64,000 nt of DNA from the NCBI GenBank assembly GCA_002855745.1, contig NDWX01000005.1:56878-120877 (forward strand), in the 5' to 3' direction. Made by a program: the position numbers and the translations under genes. Positions 31,539-38,468 of the stretch are shown in pieces (the first letter of the stretch is position 1; each line of letters starts with the position of its first letter). Origin of the DNA: Thermofilum sp. NZ13 (GTDB lineage Archaea; Thermoproteota; Thermoprotei; Thermofilales; Thermofilaceae). The notes under the pieces are model-generated. The model was not told the origin of the DNA and did not search any database. It worked only from the letters and a program-made list of their open reading frames with translations.

Positions 31539-31609
31539 TTCACCCACAACTTTTTCTGCGAAGCTCATAAACTTTACTCAGCTACCTAACCGCGAGCGAG
31601 CGAGGCGAA

Positions 31610-32215
31610 ATGCATATGAGTTATGACTATTATTTCGTTTCTGCTATGCCCATCCCGTCGCCCGAGGAGCTCCGGCCGCTGAGGCTGAAGGCCGGGTTAA
31701 CTCAGAGCGAAGTGGCGAAGCGCGCTGGCGTGAGCCAGAGCCTGATCGCGAGGATTGAGTCGGGCAAGGTGAACCCGCGCGTCTCGACGCTCCTGAGGAT
31801 CTACAGGGCTCTGGAGAGCTACCTTGAGGATGAGCTCACGGCTTGCGACATAATGTCGTCCCCTGTCGTCTACGTGACTCCCGACACGGAGCTCGTTGAG
31901 GCGACGAGGATCATGTGGGAACGGGGGTTCAGCCAACTCCCGGTCATTAAACCCGAGACTCGCGAGAACGTGGGAACGCTCTTCGACGACGACGTCCTGA
32001 GCGCGTTCATACGCGAGAACGCGAGGGCTTCTCGCCTGACGGTGAGCGACGTGATGTCTGACCCTCTTCCGCTCGTGCCCTGCGGGACCAAGGTGAGGGT
32101 TGTTGCGAGGATGCTCAGCCGGGGTGTGCCGGCGGTGCTCGTCGAGCAGGGCATGAAGGTCGTGGGGATCATAACTAAGAGTGATATCGCTAAGCTGCTC
32201 CTGAAGAGGCTTTAG
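31610..32215 (+). CDS. XRE-type helix-turn-helix protein with two CBS domains
   Basis: This 201-residue protein has a helix-turn-helix at residues 22-70 (LRLKAGLTQSEVAKRAGVSQ, SLIARIESGKVNPRVSTLL) followed by two CBS motifs (ACDIMSSPVVYVTPDTEL; VSDVMSDPLPLVPCGTKV), which usually bind adenine nucleotides. It is probably a regulator that reads the energy state. An internal ATG at 31646 (MPIPSPEELRPLR) resembles relatives and may be the true start. It is convergent with 32212, overlapping by four bases. Confidence 0.85.
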   Translation: MHMSYDYYFVSAMPIPSPEELRPLRLKAGLTQSEVAKRAGVSQSLIARIESGKVNPRVSTLLRIYRALESYLEDELTACDIMSSPVVYVTPDTELVEATRIMWERGFSQLPVIKPETRENVGTLFDDDVLSAFIRENARASRLTVSDVMSDPLPLVPCGTKVRVVARMLSRGVPAVLVEQGMKVVGIITKSDIAKLLLKRL

Positions 32216-32604
32216 GCCTTCTCGACCACCAAGGCCTTTATCCTATAGCGGGTATTGGGTTTGGTCCCGCGCTTCAGAAGCTTGCCCTCGTGGACCAGCC
32301 TCGTGACATACGTTGAAACTGAGGTTATACGCAGATCCGGGATTTCGCGGACGGCGAGGTTGTACAGGTCCCGTAGCGAGAACCAGGTCCCGTCGCCGAA
32401 GTTCTCGACAATCAGGCGCCAGAGCCTCTGCTTGAGTGAGCCCTCCTCGGGTTGCTCGATGGCGCCTTCCTGCGTCTCTTTAAGGCTCTTGAGCATTGAT
32501 AGTATCTGGAGGAGCTTCTGCTCGTCGATCTCTCCACCCTCGATTGTGAGCGAGATCTTTTCGCCTGAGCTCAGGGTGTCTTCGATCTTGATCTTAGGCG
32601 CCAT
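32212..32604 (-). CDS. Winged-helix-like protein, function unknown
   Basis: This 130-residue protein has an acidic helical N-terminal half (EQKLLQILSMLKSLKETQEG) joined to a probable winged helix (GTWFSLRDLYNLAVREIPDL, ITSVSTYVTRLVHEGKLLKR). The layout suggests a small DNA-binding protein with a dimerisation helix. I do not recognise a named family. The AT-rich repeat island at 32605-33071 lies directly upstream and may hold its operators. Confidence 0.55.
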   Translation of the reverse strand: MAPKIKIEDTLSSGEKISLTIEGGEIDEQKLLQILSMLKSLKETQEGAIEQPEEGSLKQRLWRLIVENFGDGTWFSLRDLYNLAVREIPDLRITSVSTYVTRLVHEGKLLKRGTKPNTRYRIKALVVEKA

Positions 32605-33071
32605 TATGCTCTGTATAATCAGCCTTCAAGGGTCTATTTAACATAAACCCTGAAATTATACGCCTCGAGGTTGTGATGTATAACGAAGAATAATCCTCTT
32701 TTTAAAATTAACAGTATGAATTGTACGCTTAATTGTGAACAGAGATTCATTATACGCTATGATTGCTTTATTGACCTAATTCTTTTTGATCCAGTGGCTC
32801 CAGTGGAAATCGAGGGGTTATTTAAACCCCCTTATTCTCCTGGCATTGGACGTGTATAAGTGTATATTTAGCTTGAATGCTGCATAATGTTCTCAGACCC
32901 CTTCATTTCCAGTGGAGTATTTGTATAAGGATTAAGAGTTAGGGTTTCTTCGTTTATTCGAAGTTACGCGATTTGATGGAGTGTTTTCCAGTGGAAGTCA
33001 AGGGGTACTGTCATTCCCGCATACCGAAATCTTTAAAACCCCTCTGCTGGTCACGTTTTCGAGTATAAGTA
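32605..33071. promoter_or_regulatory. AT-rich regulatory island with repeated CCAGTGGAA and TTATACGC motifs
   Basis: This 467-base spacer is far richer in A+T than the rest of the window and has no gene. CCAGTGG occurs at about 32793, 32803, 32912 and 32990. Two copies extend to CCAGTGGAA(A/G)TC(G/A)AGGGGT. A second motif, TTATACGC or TTGTACGC, occurs near 32658, 32719 and 32753. A TATA-like ATCTTTAAAAC at 33028 serves the PIN-ATPase gene. The island lies between a winged-helix gene and the PIN-ATPase/Alba genes, so operators are a natural reading. CRISPR spacing is absent. Confidence 0.45.
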
Positions 33072-34658
33072 ATGGCGCTGCAGGAGGTCTACATACCGGA
33101 CACGTCAGCTATACTTAGCGGGGTTCTCCGCGAGGCCGTCGCGGAGGGCAAGCTAGCTGGCCGTATCATCATCCATGTAAGCCTACTGAACTACTTCGAG
33201 GAGCTCGCTAGGAAAGGCGCGAGCAGCGGCCTCTCTGGCCTGAAGGAACTCGGCCTGCTGCGCGAGGCGGTGGACAGCCTTCAGGAGGTTGTCGAGCTTG
33301 AGTACTCCTACGACCTGCCGCAGGGCTTGCGAGCGTCTAGGGACCTGAACCCGGATATTGCGGCGAGGCTCCTGGCGTTCGAGAATGGCGGGACGCTCGT
33401 GACGTGTGACGACGTTTCGGCTAAGGCGGCCGTAGCTATGGGCGTCAAGGTTCTGCACCTGCCCTCTAGCCGCGCTGAGAAGTTCTTCCTTGATGTGCTC
33501 TTCGACAATGACACGATGTCCGTCCACCTGAAGGAGGGGGCTAAGCCTTACGCGAAGAGGGGTTTGCCCGGCAAGTGGGTCTTCGTGGAGCTGCGCGACG
33601 AGCCGCTGAGCAGGGAGGAGCTGGAGGACTACGTCAGGCAGATCTTTGAGAGGGTGCGCAACGAGAGCCAGTCCGCGTTCGTGGAGTACGAAGGCACGGG
33701 TGTTGTGATCGTGCAGCTGGACACTTACCGCATCGTCATCACTAAGCCGCCGTTCTCCGACGGGATTGAAATAACGGCCGTTAGGCCGGTAGCGAGGCTC
33801 CGCCTGGAGGACTACAACCTGCCGCGGAAGCTCGTCGAGAGGCTTGAGAAGCAGGCCGAGGGGATCCTGATAGCTGGCGCGCCGGGTATGGGCAAGACGA
33901 CTTTCGCTCAGGCCCTGGCTGAGTACTACTACAGGAAGGGTAAGGTTGTCAAGACGATAGAGTCTCCTAGGGACATGCACCTCCCCGTGGAGATAACGCA
34001 GTACTCTAAAAACTACGCCACGTCCGAGGAGATACACGACGTCCTGCTCCTATCTAGGCCGGACTACACGTTCTTCGACGAGATGAGGGACACGCGGGAC
34101 TTCCAGCTCTACGCTGACCTAAGGCTCGCAGGAGTGGGGATGGTGGGCGTCGTGCATGCCACGAGCCCGATCGACGCGGTTCAAAGGTTCATAGGTAGGG
34201 TCGAGCTCGGGATGATCCCGTCGATCGTCGACACGGTTATTTACATTAAGAACGGGCAGGTGGAAAAGGTGTACTCGCTCGAGACGACGGTCAAGATTCC
34301 CCATGGCCTGAAGGAGGAGGATCTGGCGCGCCCGGTCGTCGTCGTCCGGGACTTCATGACAGGCGACCCTGAGTACGAGCTTTACGTGTTCGGCGAGAGG
34401 ACGTTCGTGGTCCCGATCAAAAAGGCAGCTACGAGGGTCAGCATGGAGGAGTATAAGATGAAATCGGCGATGGAGAGAGCTCTCTACAAGATGCTCGGTG
34501 ATGACGGGTATCAGATCACAGTCGATCCGAGCTCATCCATCGTTATCATACAGGTCTCTGCGGAGTACTACAACTACCTTGCGGGGAAGCCGCGCCGGAA
34601 GCTGGAGAGGATAGCTAGGCGGTACGGATACGAGCTCGAGCTCAAGCCTTCGTTCTAG
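33072..34658 (+). CDS. PIN-KH domain ATPase (COG1855-like, PilT/VirB11-type)
   Basis: This 528-residue protein has an N-terminal PIN nuclease-like domain (VYIPDTSAILSGVLREAV; VTCDDVSAKAAV), a central secretion-type ATPase with Walker A APGMGKTTFAQAL near residue 275, SRPDYTFFDEMRD and HATSPIDAVQRFIGR, and a C-terminal KH-like piece. The family is widespread in archaea but poorly characterised. A combined RNA-binding and NTP-driven role is likely from the domains. It stands upstream of albA. Confidence 0.8.
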   Translation: MALQEVYIPDTSAILSGVLREAVAEGKLAGRIIIHVSLLNYFEELARKGASSGLSGLKELGLLREAVDSLQEVVELEYSYDLPQGLRASRDLNPDIAARLLAFENGGTLVTCDDVSAKAAVAMGVKVLHLPSSRAEKFFLDVLFDNDTMSVHLKEGAKPYAKRGLPGKWVFVELRDEPLSREELEDYVRQIFERVRNESQSAFVEYEGTGVVIVQLDTYRIVITKPPFSDGIEITAVRPVARLRLEDYNLPRKLVERLEKQAEGILIAGAPGMGKTTFAQALAEYYYRKGKVVKTIESPRDMHLPVEITQYSKNYATSEEIHDVLLLSRPDYTFFDEMRDTRDFQLYADLRLAGVGMVGVVHATSPIDAVQRFIGRVELGMIPSIVDTVIYIKNGQVEKVYSLETTVKIPHGLKEEDLARPVVVVRDFMTGDPEYELYVFGERTFVVPIKKAATRVSMEEYKMKSAMERALYKMLGDDGYQITVDPSSSIVIIQVSAEYYNYLAGKPRRKLERIARRYGYELELKPSF

Positions 34659-34716
34659 ACTGCGTAACGTTTATTAATGCACTGCTGATTGGGACTTTGC
34701 CAAAACGGTGAAGCAA

Positions 34717-34998
34717 ATGAGTGTCCAAGAAGGAAGCGTGCTGATAGGGAACAAGAACGTCATGAACTACGTCCTTGCTGCCGTGATACAGTTCAACCAG
34801 GGTGCCAAGAGGGTTGCGATAAAGGCCAGGGGCCGTGCGATAAGCCGCGCAGTCGACGTCGCTGAGATAGTGAAGAGCAGGTTCCTTAAGGACGAGGTTG
34901 ACGTTGAGACCATCAAGATCGGCAGCGAGCAGGTCGGCGAAGGCGACAAGAAGAGGACGATCTCCACCATCGAGATAGTCCTCGCCCGCAAGAAATAA
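34717..34998 (+). CDS. albA: Chromatin protein Alba
   Basis: This 93-residue protein has the Alba core [20 protein letters not shown] and [20 protein letters not shown]. The two lysine-bearing loops contact nucleic acid; the lysine of GNKNVMNYV corresponds to the acetylated one in Sulfolobus. ATG 34717 fits the family better than the earlier in-frame start. A TATA-like GTTTATTAA lies near 34669. Alba coats DNA and RNA in Thermoproteota. Confidence 0.95.
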   Translation: MSVQEGSVLIGNKNVMNYVLAAVIQFNQGAKRVAIKARGRAISRAVDVAEIVKSRFLKDEVDVETIKIGSEQVGEGDKKRTISTIEIVLARKK

Positions 34999-35005
34999 GC
35001 ATCAT

Positions 35006-35443
35006 TCACTGCTGGTTTTCTTTGATTTTCTTCTCGATGATGTAGTCAATTTCTTCATTAAAGTCTGCGAGTTCTCTCTCGATGTCCCTTAACCCGTCGT
35101 CGAGGAGTGCGAAGACCATCTGAGGCCTTCTCGCTCGGGCATCCGACCTCGCGTCCTTGATATGCGATGTGAGGTCCACGTAGCGTGCAATGTAGCCGTA
35201 AGTAACCCTCTCGGCTAGGGACCTGTCGCAGTCCGCGTTCCTAAGCGAGAGGCGTAGATTTCTTATGCTGAGGCGTAGAGCGCTTATCAGGAGAAGGCTG
35301 ATCGCTGCAACCGCGTAGTTTGTCAGGTCGCGTTGCAGAAGTTCAAGGCTTGCAATAAGCGCCCTCGAGGTTTTGTCGAATAAGTTGTAGGTAGCGAGCA
35401 GGGCGTCGTTGCTGGCAGTCTGCCTTGTTCTCTGGCTTCTCAT
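35006..35443 (-). CDS. Helical conserved protein next to the crenactin cluster
   Basis: This 145-residue protein is almost wholly helical, with a hydrophobic middle (LTNYAVAAISLLLISALRLSI) and a coiled-coil-like C-terminus (LRDIERELADFNEEIDYIIEKKIKE). It lies convergent to albA and near the actin-homologue genes, so a cytoskeletal or DNA-binding role is conceivable. I do not recognise the family. Confidence 0.5.
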   Translation of the reverse strand: MRSQRTRQTASNDALLATYNLFDKTSRALIASLELLQRDLTNYAVAAISLLLISALRLSIRNLRLSLRNADCDRSLAERVTYGYIARYVDLTSHIKDARSDARARRPQMVFALLDDGLRDIERELADFNEEIDYIIEKKIKENQQ

Positions 35444-35482
35444 TCCGTTTTACAGATCTCGGTTTGCTTAAATAGTGGCGAT

Positions 35483-35851
35483 TTAAAGCATTGGGAGGAG
35501 CTTGGAGATCTGGGGGTTTTCAGGTGCAAGGTTTACGATTGGTAGTGCTATCCACCCGGGTTTTGTCCCTCTAGATATCTCAACTACTTCGCCGGCTTCG
35601 TCAGAGCGGAAGAGCAGGTAGTTTCCAGGTAGCTCTTTGTCGAGCTCTACGTAGTAGAACATTGGAAGCCCGTAGAGCTTGTAGTAATCCCGGAAGACTA
35701 CGAAGACCCCGTAGTAGTGCTTGCCCCCGCGCTCGAAGTGAACTATGTACGTCACGTGCCCTAAGGCGCTTGTGCTGCTTGCTAGCCGGGCCAAATCTGA
35801 TATAGCTGTGAGTCTGACAGGTAGCATCTGCTCGGTGGTGTTTTCAGACAT
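35483..35851 (-). CDS. Conserved protein of the crenactin neighbourhood
   Basis: This 122-residue soluble protein is likely alpha/beta, with an aromatic-rich middle (YYGVFVVFRDYYKLYGLPMF). Its start overlaps the stop of the 35844 gene by eight bases, so the pair is cotranscribed and divergent from crenactin. I have no function for it; arcadin-like status is only contextual. Confidence 0.55.
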   Translation of the reverse strand: MSENTTEQMLPVRLTAISDLARLASSTSALGHVTYIVHFERGGKHYYGVFVVFRDYYKLYGLPMFYYVELDKELPGNYLLFRSDEAGEVVEISRGTKPGWIALPIVNLAPENPQISKLLPML

Positions 35852-36233
35852 GCTGCGTCGCCTCGGTTATTACGACTGTGACGCTTTCACCAGTCTTCAA
35901 AAGCCGTAACGCATTCATGCCGGTCTTCACCTCGCCTGCCTTGTACATTCTGAACCTGGCCTCACTGAACGGCCTCAGGACTACGATAAGGGAGGAGGCG
36001 GCTGGGGCCAAGAGGAGGTCGCCCTCCTTGAACTCCGAGTAAAGGCTCCCCTCGTTAGTTAGCTTTGCTGGGATGTTTAAGATGATGTATTCACCTCTGT
36101 TGATCGCGGTGGTTATAGCTTTCCCGACTTTCTTCAAGTTCTCGAAGTTCAGCGGTGCTAGGTCCCGGCGAATCTCTCCCTCCGCTATCTGCGAGGCGAA
36201 CTTCCGGAACTCTACCTTCAGTACCTCGCTCAC
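35844..36233 (-). CDS. Arcadin-1 candidate, divergent from crenactin
   Basis: The protein has 129 residues with a GTG start. It begins VLKVEFRKFASQIAEGEIRR and has alternating strands (EYIILNIPAKLTNEG, LIVVLRPFSEARFRMY). It shares a 59-base divergent promoter region with crenactin in which the TATA-like AATTTATTTAAG can read both ways. In known Arcade loci a small protein of this size accompanies crenactin, so I propose arcadin-1 by position and size; sequence identity to it is not checked. Confidence 0.5.
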   Translation of the reverse strand: MSEVLKVEFRKFASQIAEGEIRRDLAPLNFENLKKVGKAITTAINRGEYIILNIPAKLTNEGSLYSEFKEGDLLLAPAASSLIVVLRPFSEARFRMYKAGEVKTGMNALRLLKTGESVTVVITEATQHV

Positions 36234-36292
36234 GGGGGCTTGAGATGTGCGAATTTATTTAAGGGTTGCGCGGAGTAGCTTGAGGGGTTGCT

Positions 36293-37564
36293 GTGGCCAC
36301 TAGCATGTACAAGCAGAGGTTCGCGTACGGGGAGGACTACGGGACCAGCCAGTTCAAGTTCGGACCTCTAGCCGAGAGGCCGCAGGTTATAGACAACAGG
36401 GGGCTTTTCCTCAGCGAGTCGAAAACCCTGTTGCGCATCTACGGGATTGAAAAGGAGGTTGTCGTGGGACCTGACGTGGTTAAGTATCTTGGTAGCCTCG
36501 AGGACGTGTCTCGGTATCTCGTCTACCCGATGCGCGACGGGCTTGTGGACAAGAGCGACGAGCGGGCGTGGAGGGTAATCGAGGAGGTTACCCGCTACGG
36601 CTTTATTGTTTCGAGGCCTCAGGCCAGGGATTTCGACGGCTTCTACGTCACGGCGGCGCTATCGGCTATCGCCCCGGACTACATGTATGAAAGGCTCTTT
36701 GAGATACACGCTAAGCTCGACGAAGAGGGGCGCTTCGTTAAGGCCGTGACAATAATCCCGCAGCCTCTAGCCGTGGCTATCGCCGAGAAAACTGTGACGT
36801 GTGTGGTCATTGAGAGTGGTCACGGGAACACGCAGATAACCCCGATCTCAGCTTACCCGATCCGCAGCGCCATCGTCGCCCTGAACCGGGGTGGGGCTGA
36901 GGCGGATGCTATGGCAGCAGAGATACTCAAGGACCTGGGGTTCGGGGATCGAGCACGGGAAGAGAAGTTTGTGCGCATGTTTAAGGAGGCTGTAGGTTTG
37001 GTCCCAAGGGACCTTGACGAGGCCATCAAGGTCGCGAAGTCGAGTCCTGAGAGGTTTAGAACGGTTTTCAGGGTTCCAGGCACGACGCTTCAGATCGATT
37101 TGGAGAGAAGCGGCTGGATGAGGTTCCTGATAGGGGAGATAGTGTTCAACCCTGGCCATGAGGTGTTTGAGAGCTACTACAAGCGGGGAATGCCCAGGCC
37201 GAAGGACACCATAGTGGGTGAGACTATTGTTCACGGGGATACGTCTCTCGTAGAGGCGATCCAGGTGTCGCTCAGCAGGGTTTCTGTCGAGCTCCTGCCG
37301 AGCCTGTACAACGACTTCATACTCAGCGGGGGCAACTTCTCATGGAAGGTCCCCAAGGGCCTCGAGGACGTAGCGGTCGACAGCGCGGAGAAGCTGAGGC
37401 TCGAGCTCGCCAAAGTCGGCATCAGCTCCAGGGTTCATCTTGTTTCAGATCCTCTGTACTCGGTATGGAAGGGCGCGATCGTCTACAGCATCGCTCTACC
37501 GGAGGAGGTTGAGTGGGACTGGAAAACTAGGGAAGGTTGGTACAAGCGTGGGGTTCACTACTAG
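36293..37564 (+). CDS. Crenactin, archaeal actin homologue
   Basis: This 423-residue actin-family protein has YGEDYGTSQFKFGPL near the N-terminus (phosphate 1), VVIESGHGNTQITPI near residue 168 (phosphate 2) and NDFILSGGNFSWKVPKG near 342 (adenosine loop). Crenactin of Pyrobaculum (about 430 residues) forms F-actin-like double filaments linked to rod shape. The neighbours here (small helical genes and a Rad50-like gene) match the Arcade cluster. The GTG start follows GAGGGG. It is the strongest clue to the Thermoproteota relative. Confidence 0.88.
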   Translation: MATSMYKQRFAYGEDYGTSQFKFGPLAERPQVIDNRGLFLSESKTLLRIYGIEKEVVVGPDVVKYLGSLEDVSRYLVYPMRDGLVDKSDERAWRVIEEVTRYGFIVSRPQARDFDGFYVTAALSAIAPDYMYERLFEIHAKLDEEGRFVKAVTIIPQPLAVAIAEKTVTCVVIESGHGNTQITPISAYPIRSAIVALNRGGAEADAMAAEILKDLGFGDRAREEKFVRMFKEAVGLVPRDLDEAIKVAKSSPERFRTVFRVPGTTLQIDLERSGWMRFLIGEIVFNPGHEVFESYYKRGMPRPKDTIVGETIVHGDTSLVEAIQVSLSRVSVELLPSLYNDFILSGGNFSWKVPKGLEDVAVDSAEKLRLELAKVGISSRVHLVSDPLYSVWKGAIVYSIALPEEVEWDWKTREGWYKRGVHY

Positions 37565-37613
37565 CTGATCGAAACCCTTTTACGTTCCCGAAGAGTCTTT
37601 CACCTGTAGAGTG

Positions 37614-38261
37614 ATGGCGCGCCGAGACGATATAATGTATGTTGACTACATTAAAAGTTACATTGAAAAGAATATGGGGGCACGTGTGGATAACATCCTA
37701 TTCGCGGACGGGAAAGCTGAGATCACAGCCACCGGTCCGGGCGGCGAAAGGATCGTGGTAAAGTACATTGGGACGAAGATCCCGCTAAGCGCGGTAGATG
37801 CAGAGGTTACTCACGAGGTGCACGAGAGCGAGTCGATCGATGCAAGCTACGTGTACATAGCCCTACCTGGTAAAAGACTGGTGCATGTCAACAGGCGCAC
37901 CATGCAGATAGTTTCGGAGATGAACGTGGGAGTACTCGGAGTCAGGGACCAAGGTGAGGTTATCGAGGTGAGAACCCCGAAGCTGCGGAAGCCCGTGAGA
38001 CCGCAAGGCAGCGGCAGTCTTCCAGTTCTTTCCGCCCGCCGAGCCGCTCAGGAAGCTCGGAGGCCTCTAGAGACCTCACTTGGGTCAATGGGCGAAGTTA
38101 GCGTGTCGAGAGCAGGGACTCCTGGGCCCGCGGGGGCAGAGCCGTTGCCAGGCGTGGATCAGCAGCCGACGGTGAAGAGCGAGGATTTACCCGACTTCGT
38201 TAAAAACAACCCGTGGTTAAGCGTTCTGGGGATGAGAGGCTCGCGCGCCAAGCAGGAGTGA
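37614..38261 (+). CDS. Arcadin-2 candidate (crenactin partner)
   Basis: The protein has 215 residues from ATG 37614. It has an ordered N-terminal half (VDYIKSYIEKNMGARVDNIL; SYVYIALPGKRLVHVNRRTM), then a Pro/Gly/Ser-rich linker, then a C-terminal amphipathic helix with DLPDFVKNNPWLSVLGMRG. Published arcadin-2 binds crenactin through its short C-terminal helix, and this tail fits that plan. Position directly after crenactin supports the call; family identity is inferred. Confidence 0.6.
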   Translation: MARRDDIMYVDYIKSYIEKNMGARVDNILFADGKAEITATGPGGERIVVKYIGTKIPLSAVDAEVTHEVHESESIDASYVYIALPGKRLVHVNRRTMQIVSEMNVGVLGVRDQGEVIEVRTPKLRKPVRPQGSGSLPVLSARRAAQEARRPLETSLGSMGEVSVSRAGTPGPAGAEPLPGVDQQPTVKSEDLPDFVKNNPWLSVLGMRGSRAKQE

Positions 38262-38264
38262 AGC

Positions 38265-38468
38265 ATGTCAGTGAGGTACCTGGGGCGCGGGATTGAGGAC
38301 GCTTTGCGCGACGAGTACAAGAAAGTGCTAGCTGGCGATCAAGAGGCCTTGAGGTTAGCCCTGAGGTTGCTTGACGCATACGCCAAGGAAGGGCGCGCTG
38401 GCGTTCGGAGAATCATAAAGGAACTCTTGGAGGAGGATAGCGTTGGGAGTGAAGCTGAGGAGGCTTGA
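38265..38468 (+). CDS. Small helical protein of the crenactin operon (arcadin-3 candidate)
   Basis: The protein has 67 residues, mostly helix (GIEDALRDEYKKVLAGDQEA, LRLALRLLDAYAKEG), with an acidic tail. It starts three bases after the previous stop and overlaps the Rad50-like gene by 26 bases, so all are translated together. The label arcadin-3 is by position and size only. Confidence 0.5.
   Translation: MSVRYLGRGIEDALRDEYKKVLAGDQEALRLALRLLDAYAKEGRAGVRRIIKELLEEDSVGSEAEEA

Noticed and set aside
32790..33010. CCAGTGGAA repeats as a CRISPR array
   Set aside because: Spacing is irregular (about 10, 110 and 78 bases), repeats are short, and no cas gene is near.
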